Of a stretch of DNA of 18,029 nt, positions 7,807-15,675 are shown piece by piece. The stretch is taken from NCBI GenBank assembly GCA_041170785.1, contig JBEDND010000213.1, positions 1 through 18,029 on the forward strand, written 5' to 3'. A program made the translations under genes and the position numbers. Under the pieces are notes generated by a model that was not told the DNA's origin, searched no databases, and saw only the letters and a program-made list of their open reading frames with translations. How positions within the stretch are numbered: the stretch's first letter is position 1; every line of letters begins with the position of its first letter. This stretch comes from REEB481 sp041170785 (GTDB taxonomy: Bacteria; Bacteroidota; Bacteroidia; NS11-12g; UBA955).

Positions 7807-9206
7807 TACATGTAACCCAGGGTTTTCATCATGCTCTTGTAGCTTTGTTCTTTGCTGAACAAGCGTGTGCGGATTTCGCCGGTTTCCTGGTCACGGTCAA
7901 TAATGACATGCTTTGGTGCCGGAGTCAAACAGTGCTGAATACCTCCGTAGCCGCCAATGCTTTCCTGGTATGCACCTGTGTGGAAGAAGCCAATAAACAG
8001 GGGGTCGTCTTCGCGGAAGCGCGGAAGATAGATGGCGTTTACATGTTGCTCCGAATTGTAATAGTCGTCGCTGTCGCAGGTTATGCCGCCCAGTAATACA
8101 CGCTCATATTCGTCGTCCCAGCGGTTGATGGGTAACATGATGAATTTCTTGTTGATGGCCCAGGCATCGGGGAGGGTAGTCATGAAGCTGCTGTCAATCA
8201 TGTTCCAGCGCTCGCGGTCGTTTTGCCGCTTCTGATACAAAACCTGAAAGATGGCACCACCGGCTTCTCCAACTGTAAAAGATCCGAATTCTGTGAAGAT
8301 ATCCGGTTCCGGAACTCCGTTCTCGCCGCAAACCTGTTTGATCTGCGATACAATCTCGGTAGCAATGTATTCGTAGTCGTATTCGTAGTTCAGTGAGTTC
8401 TTGATGGGGAAGCCACCGCCAATGTTCAGTGTGTTCAATTCCGGACATTCCTTCTTCAGCTCGCAATACACCTTCAAGCATTTGTGTAGTTCATTCCAGT
8501 AATAGGCAGAATCAATGATGCCGGTATTGATGAAGAAGTGCAGCATTTTCAATTGAACATTCGCTTTCCCCTTGATGTGTTGGCGGTAAAAAGGCAAGAT
8601 CCCACGGTATCCAATGCCCAGCCGACTGGTATAGAATTCGAACTTTGGTTCTTCTTCGGCAGCAATACGTATTCCGCAGGTGAAAGGTACATTCACGTGT
8701 GACTCGAGCATTTCAATTTCGCGGTAATTGTCTATCACCGGGATGCAGTTGCTCCAGCCGTTGTTGATCAGTCCTGCAATGTTTTCAATATAGTTTTCCC
8801 GCTTAAAGCCATTGCATACCACGTATTTATCCTTGCTTAGAAAGCCCTGTTCGTGCAGCATTTCAACAATGTTGATGTCGAAGGCACTGCTGGTTTCAAT
8901 GTGAATATCGTTTTTCAGTGCTTCTTCAAGCACATAGTGGAAGTGGTTGCTTTTGGTGCAGTAGCAATAATAGTATTTGCCTTTGTAGTCGGCCTTGGCA
9001 ATGGCCACGTTAAACCAGGTTCTGGCTTTGTGTATGTTCTCGGAAATCTTGGGCAGGTAAGTAAACTTCAATGGAGTTCCGTATTGCTCCACCAGATCCA
9101 TTAGATTGATGTTGTGGAAGAGCAATTCTTTATTCTCATCAAGGTTGAATTCTTCCTGTGGGAAGAAAAAGGTCTGATTGATGAGGTCGAAATATTTATT
9201 TTTCAT
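7806..9206 (-). CDS. speA: Arginine decarboxylase, PLP fold III, short Bacteroidota form
   Basis: A 466-residue alanine-racemase-fold decarboxylase that should convert arginine to agmatine, the first step of putrescine and spermidine synthesis. The PLP lysine is K85 in YCYCTKSNHF; the phosphate-binding glycine loop is GGGFPIK at 263-269; SRLGIGYRG lies at 194-202; the across-dimer active-site cysteine is C377 in GITCDSDD; and GAYQESIGGYGG at 411-422 completes the site. It is about 190 residues shorter than Escherichia coli SpeA but of the usual length for the Bacteroidota proteins. No signal peptide is present. The ATG at 9206 is preceded by a promoter box 32 bases away. Agmatine-processing genes are not in this window. 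Arginine specificity over diaminopimelate or ornithine is a family-level inference. Confidence 0.87.
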   Translation of the reverse strand: MKNKYFDLINQTFFFPQEEFNLDENKELLFHNINLMDLVEQYGTPLKFTYLPKISENIHKARTWFNVAIAKADYKGKYYYCYCTKSNHFHYVLEEALKNDIHIETSSAFDINIVEMLHEQGFLSKDKYVVCNGFKRENYIENIAGLINNGWSNCIPVIDNYREIEMLESHVNVPFTCGIRIAAEEEPKFEFYTSRLGIGYRGILPFYRQHIKGKANVQLKMLHFFINTGIIDSAYYWNELHKCLKVYCELKKECPELNTLNIGGGFPIKNSLNYEYDYEYIATEIVSQIKQVCGENGVPEPDIFTEFGSFTVGEAGGAIFQVLYQKRQNDRERWNMIDSSFMTTLPDAWAINKKFIMLPINRWDDEYERVLLGGITCDSDDYYNSEQHVNAIYLPRFREDDPLFIGFFHTGAYQESIGGYGGIQHCLTPAPKHVIIDRDQETGEIRTRLFSKEQSYKSMMKTLGYM

Positions 9207-9238
9207 GAATCCGTTTGAGTTACTTTGCTTTTGCAGTG

Positions 9239-9246
9239 CAAATGTA
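9239..9246 (-). promoter_or_regulatory. Bacteroidota -7 box TACATTTG for the arginine decarboxylase gene
   Basis: On the minus strand TACATTTG fits TAnnTTTG exactly and ends 32 bases before the ATG at 9206. This allows a normal leader of roughly 25 bases, unlike the other boxes here. It lies in the 72-base gap after the DgkA-like gene, so the decarboxylase can be transcribed independently. Confidence 0.5.
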
Positions 9247-9278
9247 ATTCAGTTGGATTTTCTTTGGAAGGGAAATAA

Positions 9279-9641
9279 TTAGTATTTCAAGTACGGGTAA
9301 AATACCATGATGGCGATGATTACGCCGGTAATACTGGCGATGAGTACTGCTCCTGCGGCAAGGTCTTTCACCCTTCCTGCCAAGGGATGCCATTCAGGAT
9401 GCACCAAATTGGTAAGCTGCTCAACAGCAGTGTTGCACAGTTCAGTAATCCACACAAGCGAAATGGCCAGTGTGAGCCATAAATAATCTTCCCGTTGTAT
9501 GTGCAGCAGCATGCCGCCGGTATAAACCGTGATGCTTGCCAACAGGTGGATGCGCATGTTCCGCTCGTTGCGCAGGGCAAAGCCGATCCCTTTGAATGCT
9601 GCTGCAAAAGCCCTGATCAAAGGTTGCGGTGAATCTTTCAT
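9279..9641 (-). CDS. DgkA-type membrane lipid kinase (diacylglycerol/undecaprenol kinase family)
   Basis: A 120-residue inner-membrane protein of the small prokaryotic diacylglycerol kinase family. It phosphorylates a lipid alcohol, either diacylglycerol or undecaprenol, and so returns it to phospholipid or cell-wall carrier pools. Family residues are all visible: RNERNMRIHLL at 24-34 with E26, the signature ELCNTAVEQLTNLV at 67-80 with E67, N70 and E74, and KDLAAGAVL at 92-100. Three transmembrane helices are apparent (about 32-47, 52-70 and 96-116). The start ATG follows the stop of the CCA-adding enzyme gene after one base, so the two form a coupled pair. In bacteria outside the Proteobacteria undecaprenol is often the real substrate, but this cannot be decided here. 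Confidence 0.9.
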   Translation of the reverse strand: MKDSPQPLIRAFAAAFKGIGFALRNERNMRIHLLASITVYTGGMLLHIQREDYLWLTLAISLVWITELCNTAVEQLTNLVHPEWHPLAGRVKDLAAGAVLIASITGVIIAIMVFYPYLKY

Positions 9642-9642
9642 C

Positions 9643-11049
9643 TTAAGCAGGTTTCATCCCAAGTTCCAGTCCGCGTTGAATCATATAGGCGCGGGCAGCT
9701 TCGAACTCATTGGGCACGGTTCCTTCCAGAATAGCTTCCCTGATTTCCAGCTTCAATGTGCCAATCTGCCGCATGTCTTCGATGTGAAAATGCTGCATGA
9801 TGTCGTTGCCGGTGATGGGCGGCTGCCAGTTTCGGAGGCGATCTTTTTCCGTAACTTCTTCAATTTTCTGCGCAACCAATTCGAGGTTCTTCAGGAATCG
9901 ATGCACCTTGGCTTCGTTTTTACTGGTAATGTCAGCGCGGCTCAGCAACAATAAATCCTGAATGTCTTCTCCGGCATCTACAATGAGTCTGCGCACAGCC
10001 GAGTCGGTAACAGTTTCTTTGGAAAGAACGATGGGCCGCAGATGCAATGCCACCAGTTTTTCCACATATTTCATTTTGTGATCGAGCGGCAATCTCAGTT
10101 TCCTGAAGATTCCTTTGACCATACGTGCGCCTTTGTCTTCGTGCCCGTGAAAGGTCCAGCCTTCGTTTGGATCGAATCTTTTGGTGGCAGGTTTGGCGAT
10201 ATCATGCAAAACCGCCGCCCAGCGCAGCCACAGATTTTGGGTCCAGGCACTCAGATTGTCTAAAACCTGTAAGGTGTGGTAAAAATTGTCTTTATGTCCT
10301 TTTCCCTGGATCACCTCAACGCCTTGCAGCGCTACCATTTCCGGGAAGAAATGATGCAACAGGCCGGTGTCAAACAGCAGCTTATATCCGGTGGAAGGCT
10401 TAGCGGCCATCATGATTTTATTCAGTTCGTCGCTGATGCGCTCGGCAGAAATGATGGAAATCCTGGCTGCGTTGCGGCAAATGCCGGCATAGGTTTCTGC
10501 TTCAATGCTGAATCCCAGCGTTGTGGCAAAACGGATGGCGCGGAGCATGCGCAGCGGATCGTCGGAAAAGGTTTTATCCGGGTCTGTTGGTGTGCGGATG
10601 AGGCGGTCCTGCAGATCTTGGATTCCGTTAAACGGGTCGTGCATCGTGCCAAAGTCATCCGGATTTAAAGAGATGCTCAGCGCGTTGATGGTGAAATCGC
10701 GGCGTTCCTGGTCGTCGAGCAGGCTGCCCGGGCTCACCGATGGATTTCTGCTGTGTGCTTGGTAAGATTCCTTCCGCGCGCCAACAAATTCCAGGTCAAA
10801 TCCCTGCCATTTGATTTGCGCCGTTCCATAGTTTTTAAAATGCGCCTGATGCTTTTCTCCCGGCAGCCTGTCTGCAACAGACGCCGCAAACGACGGCCCG
10901 TCGCCTAAAACCACAACGTCAAGGTCTTTACATTTTTTCCCAAGCAGCAAATCGCGCACAAAGCCACCAATCAGCCAGGCCTGAGTATTTGTTTCAGCAG
11001 CTGTTTGCGCCAAATGCTTGAAAACGGGTTCCTGTAATGACGGAATCAC
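9643..11049 (-). CDS. cca: CCA tRNA nucleotidyltransferase with HD domain
   Basis: A 468-residue class II nucleotidyltransferase that adds or repairs the 3'-CCA end of tRNAs. The N-terminal polymerase-beta-like domain has GGFVRD at 28-33 and the metal-binding DLDVVV at 42-47 (D42, D44). RRDFTINAL spans 116-124, and DDPLRMLRAIRFA at 163-175 belongs to the neck region that reads nucleotide identity. An HD phosphohydrolase domain follows, with H258, the H282-D283 pair in LHDIAKP and HGHED at 301-305. The poly(A) polymerase alternative cannot be excluded, but the HD-fused form usually adds CCA. The start is a GTG, 4 bases after an exact promoter box. The longer frame of the divergent gene would overlap this 5' end. 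Confidence 0.92.
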   Translation of the reverse strand: MIPSLQEPVFKHLAQTAAETNTQAWLIGGFVRDLLLGKKCKDLDVVVLGDGPSFAASVADRLPGEKHQAHFKNYGTAQIKWQGFDLEFVGARKESYQAHSRNPSVSPGSLLDDQERRDFTINALSISLNPDDFGTMHDPFNGIQDLQDRLIRTPTDPDKTFSDDPLRMLRAIRFATTLGFSIEAETYAGICRNAARISIISAERISDELNKIMMAAKPSTGYKLLFDTGLLHHFFPEMVALQGVEVIQGKGHKDNFYHTLQVLDNLSAWTQNLWLRWAAVLHDIAKPATKRFDPNEGWTFHGHEDKGARMVKGIFRKLRLPLDHKMKYVEKLVALHLRPIVLSKETVTDSAVRRLIVDAGEDIQDLLLLSRADITSKNEAKVHRFLKNLELVAQKIEEVTEKDRLRNWQPPITGNDIMQHFHIEDMRQIGTLKLEIREAILEGTVPNEFEAARAYMIQRGLELGMKPA

Positions 11050-11053
11050 GTGG

Positions 11054-11061
11054 CAAAGTTA
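11054..11061 (-). promoter_or_regulatory. Bacteroidota -7 box TAACTTTG for the cca gene
   Basis: An exact TAnnTTTG match on the minus strand ending only 4 bases before the GTG start at 11049. With the usual few-base distance from the box to the first transcribed base, the mRNA should begin at or next to the start codon. Confidence 0.6.
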
Positions 11062-11096
11062 TGATGCAAGCCTGCACCGTTGCGTGCTTTTTGTCC

Positions 11097-11104
11097 TATT
11101 TTCG
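11097..11104 (+). promoter_or_regulatory. Near-consensus -7 box TATTTTCG for the plus-strand membrane protein
   Basis: TATTTTCG differs from TAnnTTTG at one position and ends 4 bases before the ATG at 11109, the same spacing as in the divergent cca promoter. Weaker than the exact boxes. Confidence 0.4.
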
Positions 11105-11108
11105 GCAC

Positions 11109-12569
11109 ATGGGCAGGGGAACCTTGCATTGGAAGTGGCTGGCGGCAGGAATTACCTTGCTGTATCTATTGCTGCCCAATGCCAATCCGTCTTCCGATGC
11201 TGTGGGCTATGCGGCCACCCAACGCTGGGATTCGCTGCATTTTTCACCCCATCATCTGTTGTATCATGTGTTTTGGGCCCTGCTGTTGAAATCCTTATGC
11301 TTCCTCCACGACCTGAATATGTTGTGGCTGATGCAGGCCGGAAACAGCTTGGTGGCCGGTGGCATCCTCTTGCTGTGTGGCGCCCTGATGCAAAAAATCC
11401 GGCCGGAATATACACGCGCCTATTTGGTTTGTATCGGTTCTTCTTTCGGACTCATGCGTTTTGCCACAGAGAACGAAACCTACATGCTGCCCTTGTTTTT
11501 TGGATTGCTGGCATTGTGGTTCAGCCAGGGAAAGCATCGAAGGAAGTGGATTTGGGCTGCGTGTATGCTCTCACTGTCAATGCTGTTTCACCAGAGTTAT
11601 GTGTTTTGGTGGCTGGCTTTTGTGGGTTACGCCTACAAAAGTGAAGGACGGATACCCGCGTTGATCGTGTTGTTGGCGATGTTGCCTACCGCTGCCGTAT
11701 ATCAGCTGGCGGCATGGATGGAAGGTGAACCTTTGTGGCGGTTTATCTTCCATGATGTGTACGAAGGCGGTGTTCAGACATCCCTGAGCCTCCGCAACGT
11801 GTATATGACACCGGTGAGTTTTCTGCGCAGTTTCTTGCAGCTTCACGGATATATGTTCTGGTCCTGGAAGCAAGACGGTATATGGTCCATCGCTGCAAGC
11901 AGCGCTTCTGCAGCGCTGTTGCTCTTTGCTGGCTTGCAGCTGATCCGCGGCTTGCAGAAACCTTCTGCCCACAGGCTTTGGCGTTTTTTTCTGCTGCCTG
12001 CATTTGCGCTGCATTTGTTGTTCGCCTTTTATTCCGAAGGGAATGCCGAATTTATGGTGATGCTTCCTTTGTTGCTGTTTTTAGGAACAGCAGCCTGCAC
12101 AGCCGTGAAGCCCCGGTCGCTTTGGTTCGCAGGCTGGGCGATGTTGTTCTGGAACCTGATTCACGGCCTGCTGCCTTGGCATTTCCGCGATTTTTACGGG
12201 CATGAACAACTGCTGCATAAGCTCGCAGCTTTGCCTCCTGATGTTCATTTGGTCAGCGAAGAACCGGTCATGATGCGCAACCTGTATTACTATCATTTTG
12301 GCCTGCAGAACTCCAATCGCATTCTGGATTCGCCGGAATGGGCTGTAAACAAAGGAAACAACGCGGATACCGCGGTGGCGCAAATTGAAGCGGTTTTAGC
12401 TCCGGTAGCGCATCAGGTATGGTATGCAGATTACAGCCGATATCTGTTGAACAGGGCCGCTCTGACCAGCGGAAATCAAAGGATTAAGGGTATGGAGCGT
12501 TTTGCCCTGATACCAACAGACAGCTTCCGAAACATGAATGGGGTTCAGATTATATACCGTTTTAGATGA
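11109..12569 (+). CDS. Polytopic membrane protein, GT-C-like, unknown substrate
   Basis: A 486-residue protein with about ten hydrophobic helices, the first at roughly residues 10-22, followed by a loop with an acidic residue (D30 in NPSSDAVGYA). A C-terminal soluble region begins around DVHLVSEEPVMMRN. This is the plan of GT-C glycosyltransferases (mannosyltransferase/PMT-like) that use polyprenyl-phosphate sugars, but no family signature is clear, so the assignment is a structural guess. The frame is open back to an ATG at 11037, which would overlap the divergent cca gene. The ATG at 11109 gives a short basic N terminus (MGRGTLHWKW) and lies after a box-like sequence, so it is preferred; ATGs at 11061 and 11064 are alternatives. 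It is not visibly in an operon, with an 80-base gap after it. Confidence 0.8.
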   Translation: MGRGTLHWKWLAAGITLLYLLLPNANPSSDAVGYAATQRWDSLHFSPHHLLYHVFWALLLKSLCFLHDLNMLWLMQAGNSLVAGGILLLCGALMQKIRPEYTRAYLVCIGSSFGLMRFATENETYMLPLFFGLLALWFSQGKHRRKWIWAACMLSLSMLFHQSYVFWWLAFVGYAYKSEGRIPALIVLLAMLPTAAVYQLAAWMEGEPLWRFIFHDVYEGGVQTSLSLRNVYMTPVSFLRSFLQLHGYMFWSWKQDGIWSIAASSASAALLLFAGLQLIRGLQKPSAHRLWRFFLLPAFALHLLFAFYSEGNAEFMVMLPLLLFLGTAACTAVKPRSLWFAGWAMLFWNLIHGLLPWHFRDFYGHEQLLHKLAALPPDVHLVSEEPVMMRNLYYYHFGLQNSNRILDSPEWAVNKGNNADTAVAQIEAVLAPVAHQVWYADYSRYLLNRAALTSGNQRIKGMERFALIPTDSFRNMNGVQIIYRFR

Positions 12570-12624
12570 GGTTATGCCGGATAAACAAATGCACGTTTTT
12601 CAAGGGATTATCGCAAATGGTGCT

Positions 12625-12632
12625 TATGTTTG
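12625..12632 (+). promoter_or_regulatory. Bacteroidota -7 box TATGTTTG before the unrecognised gene pair
   Basis: An exact TAnnTTTG match ending 17 bases before the ATG at 12650, allowing a leader of about 10-13 bases. It supports independent expression of the two genes that follow. Confidence 0.5.
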
Positions 12633-12649
12633 ACTCAGGTAAGTGACCT

Positions 12650-13234
12650 ATGAATATTAAAATTGAAGGATTCTCTGAGTTGTTCAACATACTCAAAGGG
12701 CTATATTCCGGTTTGAAGGATGCTGTACAAATTTCCGAAAGTAAAAGAAAGGAAATGCGGGAGGCCCTTGCGGATACTGCAGAACTGATCGATGAAGCAC
12801 TCAGCATCCTAAAACAACAAATGACCACCGCTTTGTCGGAATTAAAATACGGCGATAAACAAAAGGCGAAAGCGCTGATCTATATGCTGGGAAACACCGG
12901 GGAGTGGGAACAGAAGTTCAGGCAGTTTCAGTTATGCGAACGTCTGCGTGAGGCTACCCTGAATCTGGACCGCAAGGGGCTTTTTCAATTTACGAATGCA
13001 TTGATATACGGTAATCAGGATGTGTTAATCATGAAAATGCACGATTACTTGGGAGGTGAAGCCAATGCAGCGAAATCGGTTGCTGAGATGTTGCAGGAAG
13101 TCAATGCTTTGGAAGCCCTGGTGGACAAGGATTTGGATGAAGTGGTGCTGCAACTGGAACAGGCCAGAAATGAAGTCGGCAAATGGCGTCAAACTTTTAT
13201 TGACCTTGAACAGAAAATGAGAAATGCGATTTAA
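12650..13234 (+). CDS. Hypothetical helical protein
   Basis: I do not recognise this 194-residue protein. It is hydrophilic, with no signal peptide or membrane segment, and nearly all of it looks alpha-helical. Charged, leucine-rich stretches at about 4-60 (GFSELFNILKGLYSGLKDA onward) and 150-192 (NALEALVDKDLDEVVLQLEQ onward) could form coiled coils or a helical bundle. The middle contains LGNTGEWEQKFRQFQ at 80-94. No catalytic motif is evident. Codon use does not differ obviously from the neighbours. It is followed after 71 bases by a three-helix membrane protein on the same strand, and the two may form a transcription unit. A structural or adaptor role would be a guess. The ATG at 12650 follows a promoter box and is the only good start. 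Confidence 0.75.
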   Translation: MNIKIEGFSELFNILKGLYSGLKDAVQISESKRKEMREALADTAELIDEALSILKQQMTTALSELKYGDKQKAKALIYMLGNTGEWEQKFRQFQLCERLREATLNLDRKGLFQFTNALIYGNQDVLIMKMHDYLGGEANAAKSVAEMLQEVNALEALVDKDLDEVVLQLEQARNEVGKWRQTFIDLEQKMRNAI

Positions 13235-13305
13235 TGCAATGTGCGATGCCTGCTTGCTGTTTAAAAACATTGTCGGTTTACATCAATGATTGAGGTGAAC
13301 ACAGG

Positions 13306-13974
13306 ATGAATAAATTCACTAAAATATCTGGGATAATAGGAGCATTGATCATCTTAGCCGGTGTGTTATTGGTACTGGTTAATCTGGTAGAATCAAACAC
13401 CGAAGACCGCTTGATTTTACTTGCGTTGTTGCTGCCCCTGTTTTTTGTGAGTCAATTTTACATCCGTTACAGATTTGGATTTACTGCTGAAGATATACCC
13501 CGGCGAGGCGTTGATAGATTTATTGACCGGATTGCCGTGGTGCTTATGTTGGTCATTGTAGGCTCCGGTTTGTTTTTTACTGCAACTTATTTTCTGGATA
13601 GAAAACATGAAAAAGAATTGAAAGCGCAATGCTCCGGATATAAAAAGTGGGTTTCCGATACGATGGCTTATAACTTGATTGCCAGGCTGGAAACCAAGTA
13701 TGACGGTATGATGCTTCAGTATAAATTGGCCATACAGTCTGATTCGACCAATCGTTTTCGCCTGAGGGATGATATTTCCTATGTGTTGAACTTTTACGAC
13801 AAGGAAGGTTTTTCAGTTGCGCAAATACGCTGTGCCCGTTCCGTGAATATTTCCAATGCAATGGGTCAGGTGGTGGGCCATTCCCTGAATCGTGAACAAT
13901 TCATGGACGTTGAAACTTATGCTAAAATTTCAAACTGGGATATCACCTACGTGGAAGGTGCTTGGCAACCTTAA
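13306..13974 (+). CDS. Hypothetical membrane protein with three transmembrane helices
   Basis: I do not recognise this 222-residue protein. It has three hydrophobic helices (about 8-28, 36-55 and 74-96). Helices 2 and 3 are joined by a basic loop, RYRFGFTAEDIPRRGVDRFI at 54-73, which the positive-inside rule would place in the cytoplasm. The C-terminal 120 residues are soluble and mixed alpha/beta, with one run DDISYVLNFYDKEGFSVAQI at 149-168. No known enzymatic motif is visible. The ATG at 13306 has GAGGTGA about 8-10 bases upstream, a rare Shine-Dalgarno-like site for this phylum. It probably shares a transcript with the helical protein before it. The TAA stop overlaps the stop of the convergent methyltransferase gene at TTAA. 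Confidence 0.75.
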   Translation: MNKFTKISGIIGALIILAGVLLVLVNLVESNTEDRLILLALLLPLFFVSQFYIRYRFGFTAEDIPRRGVDRFIDRIAVVLMLVIVGSGLFFTATYFLDRKHEKELKAQCSGYKKWVSDTMAYNLIARLETKYDGMMLQYKLAIQSDSTNRFRLRDDISYVLNFYDKEGFSVAQIRCARSVNISNAMGQVVGHSLNREQFMDVETYAKISNWDITYVEGAWQP

Positions 13975-14639
13975 TCCGTCCAGCCGAGTTTACCCGTAAG
14001 TGGCACAAAGCGGAAGTCACCAAGGATTTCTGTACTGTAAGTGCTCCCTTTTTTGGTGAGGCGCACCATCTTTTGATCGTTCCTGTCTTTGCCAACGGGT
14101 ATTACCATGATGCCGCCATCATCCAGCTGATCTACCAGCGGTTTAGGAATGGCGGGCGCACCGGCCGTAACCAGAATTCGCTGGTAAGGCGCGTATTTTT
14201 TCAGTCCTTGTGAGCCGTCGGAAAGAAACACCTGTGCCGGGCTGTCTAATAATGTGAGCATTTGCCGGGCGGTTTCCAGCAATTCCGGGATGATTTCAAC
14301 GCTGTAAACCTGCAGTCCCATATGGGCCAGCACGCTTGCCTGGTAGCCACTTCCGGTCCCGATTTCCAGCACTTTCATGCCAGGTTCGGCCATCAGACTC
14401 TGGCTTTGAAAAGCCACGGTAAAAGGTTGTGAAATGGTTTGGCCATGACCAATGGGAAATGCTTCATCGCGGTAGGCAAACTGTTCAAATTCCTTAGGGA
14501 AGAACACATGTCTGGGAATGCTTCTCATGGCCTCCAGCACGCGCTTGTCGTGTATCCCTTTCTGTTGCAGTAATTCCATCAGTTGCCTGCGTTGTCCGAT
14601 ATGTCGGGGCTGATCTTCAGGATGATGGTTTTTAAACAT
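13971..14639 (-). CDS. pcm: Protein-L-isoaspartate O-methyltransferase
   Basis: A 222-residue S-adenosylmethionine-dependent enzyme that methylates isoaspartyl residues in damaged proteins so that they can revert to aspartate. It shows the family's GQTISQP at 66-72, the AdoMet-binding LEIGTGSGYQASVLA at 91-105, the acidic end of the next strand at VYSVEI (111-116), and a C-terminal FVPLTG. The length is normal. The frame extends upstream to 14714 through a TTG-type start, but that extension would overlap the divergent gene. The ATG at 14639 is preferred and lies 6 bases after a near-consensus promoter box. The signature and length fit a cytoplasmic repair enzyme. The stop overlaps the stop of the convergent gene. 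Confidence 0.93.
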   Translation of the reverse strand: MFKNHHPEDQPRHIGQRRQLMELLQQKGIHDKRVLEAMRSIPRHVFFPKEFEQFAYRDEAFPIGHGQTISQPFTVAFQSQSLMAEPGMKVLEIGTGSGYQASVLAHMGLQVYSVEIIPELLETARQMLTLLDSPAQVFLSDGSQGLKKYAPYQRILVTAGAPAIPKPLVDQLDDGGIMVIPVGKDRNDQKMVRLTKKGSTYSTEILGDFRFVPLTGKLGWTD

Positions 14640-14645
14640 GAGTTG

Positions 14646-14653
14646 AAAACATA
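14646..14653 (-). promoter_or_regulatory. Near-consensus -7 box TATGTTTT for the pcm gene
   Basis: On the minus strand TATGTTTT matches TAnnTTTG except for the last base and ends 6 bases before the ATG at 14639. The spacing matches the exact boxes elsewhere, which is the main support. Confidence 0.4.
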
Positions 14654-14712
14654 TCAGGTTTTTACGATGAACGCTGTGTTCATATTTGCGGAGGCGCAAT
14701 TTACTACAGCGC

Positions 14713-15675
14713 ATGATAAAAACAGGAGTACTCGCTTCACGCCGACGGATGGAACACTTCCAGCAAAGCCTGGGGGCATTTCAATTATTGAACCTTGCCG
14801 GTTACCTCGATACCGACGACAAGGCCAATTACGATGCCCAGGGTCAGCTGCTGTATGCCCGCGACTTTATGTCGCGCATTGACGCCGTGGTGATTGACCG
14901 ATACCTTGGATACATCCCTGATGACTTGATCATGCAGTTGTTGCGCAACGGGAAACACATCCTTGCCGACGGCTTCATGCTCACCAATCCGGATACCATG
15001 CAGCGCCTGATTGATTTGAACCAGGAAGCACGTGTGGTGTTTCAGGTAGCCGGCAGCACGTTTGCCAAGCCTGTCATTCAAACCGCAATGCCTTTGCTTC
15101 AAGGGCCGCAGCTCATCAAGCTGGAGAAGTACACTTCTTCCCTGGCGGTGGGCAATTTTGACCGCTGGCTGCATTTTAACATGAGCAACGAACTGGACCT
15201 GGCAATGCGCATCATGGGAAGTGATGTGAAACTGGTGAAGGCCAAGCCGGTTTTTATGTTCAGCAACCATCCGGATTTGATCAATGTGCATCTTGAATTT
15301 CACAATGGTGGCGTGTTCCAGATGAGCATCGGCAGAATTCCTTCGGAAGATGCCTGCGTGATGCGCGTGTACAGCCGTGACCGATTTTACAGAATCGATT
15401 TGGATCGCAACACCATCAAGGAATGCAGGCTCAAAGACGAGGCCCAGCAGCTGGGATTTGCACTTGAAGAATGGGCACAGCCGGCAACCCAAGGTTTTGA
15501 GGAGCTGGAGCGACCCGTGGCCTGGTTTGATCCGTGGAAATCGGAAGTCCGTTCGTTTCTGGAGCACATTACCTACGACCGCAAACCCACTACTGGTTTG
15601 GAAGAAATGCATCAGGCAGCAGCCCTGGTAAAAGAGGTAAAACACCAGCTGTCCAGAAACTACGTGTTTGAGTAA
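14713..15675 (+). CDS. Gfo/Idh/MocA-fold protein lacking canonical NAD and EKP motifs
   Basis: This 320-residue protein has the length and order of a Gfo/Idh/MocA oxidoreductase: a Rossmann-like N terminus, then a region corresponding to GKHVLCEKP, then an open beta-sheet C-terminal domain. However, the glycine-rich nucleotide loop is replaced by GVLASRRRMEHF at 5-16, with no GxGxxG, and the position of the catalytic EKP tripeptide reads GKHILADGFML at 80-90. Both key motifs are therefore missing while the rest of the frame is intact, which points to a non-catalytic or rewired family member rather than a pseudogene. I prefer the ATG at 14713 over a TTG at 14686. The following lipoprotein gene starts 11 bases after its stop. 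The true role is unknown; the family call itself is moderately sure. Confidence 0.68.
   Translation: MIKTGVLASRRRMEHFQQSLGAFQLLNLAGYLDTDDKANYDAQGQLLYARDFMSRIDAVVIDRYLGYIPDDLIMQLLRNGKHILADGFMLTNPDTMQRLIDLNQEARVVFQVAGSTFAKPVIQTAMPLLQGPQLIKLEKYTSSLAVGNFDRWLHFNMSNELDLAMRIMGSDVKLVKAKPVFMFSNHPDLINVHLEFHNGGVFQMSIGRIPSEDACVMRVYSRDRFYRIDLDRNTIKECRLKDEAQQLGFALEEWAQPATQGFEELERPVAWFDPWKSEVRSFLEHITYDRKPTTGLEEMHQAAALVKEVKHQLSRNYVFE

Noticed and set aside
5531..9206. A polyamine pathway linking the FAD oxidoreductase with arginine decarboxylase
   Set aside because: The two genes are on opposite strands, separated by the TerC gene, and the flavoprotein shows no residue that ties it to putrescine or agmatine.
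14785..15645. Long minus-strand open frame of 286 codons
   Set aside because: It is antisense to the Gfo/Idh/MocA-like gene, is rich in histidine and cysteine without any domain, and has no sensible start context.
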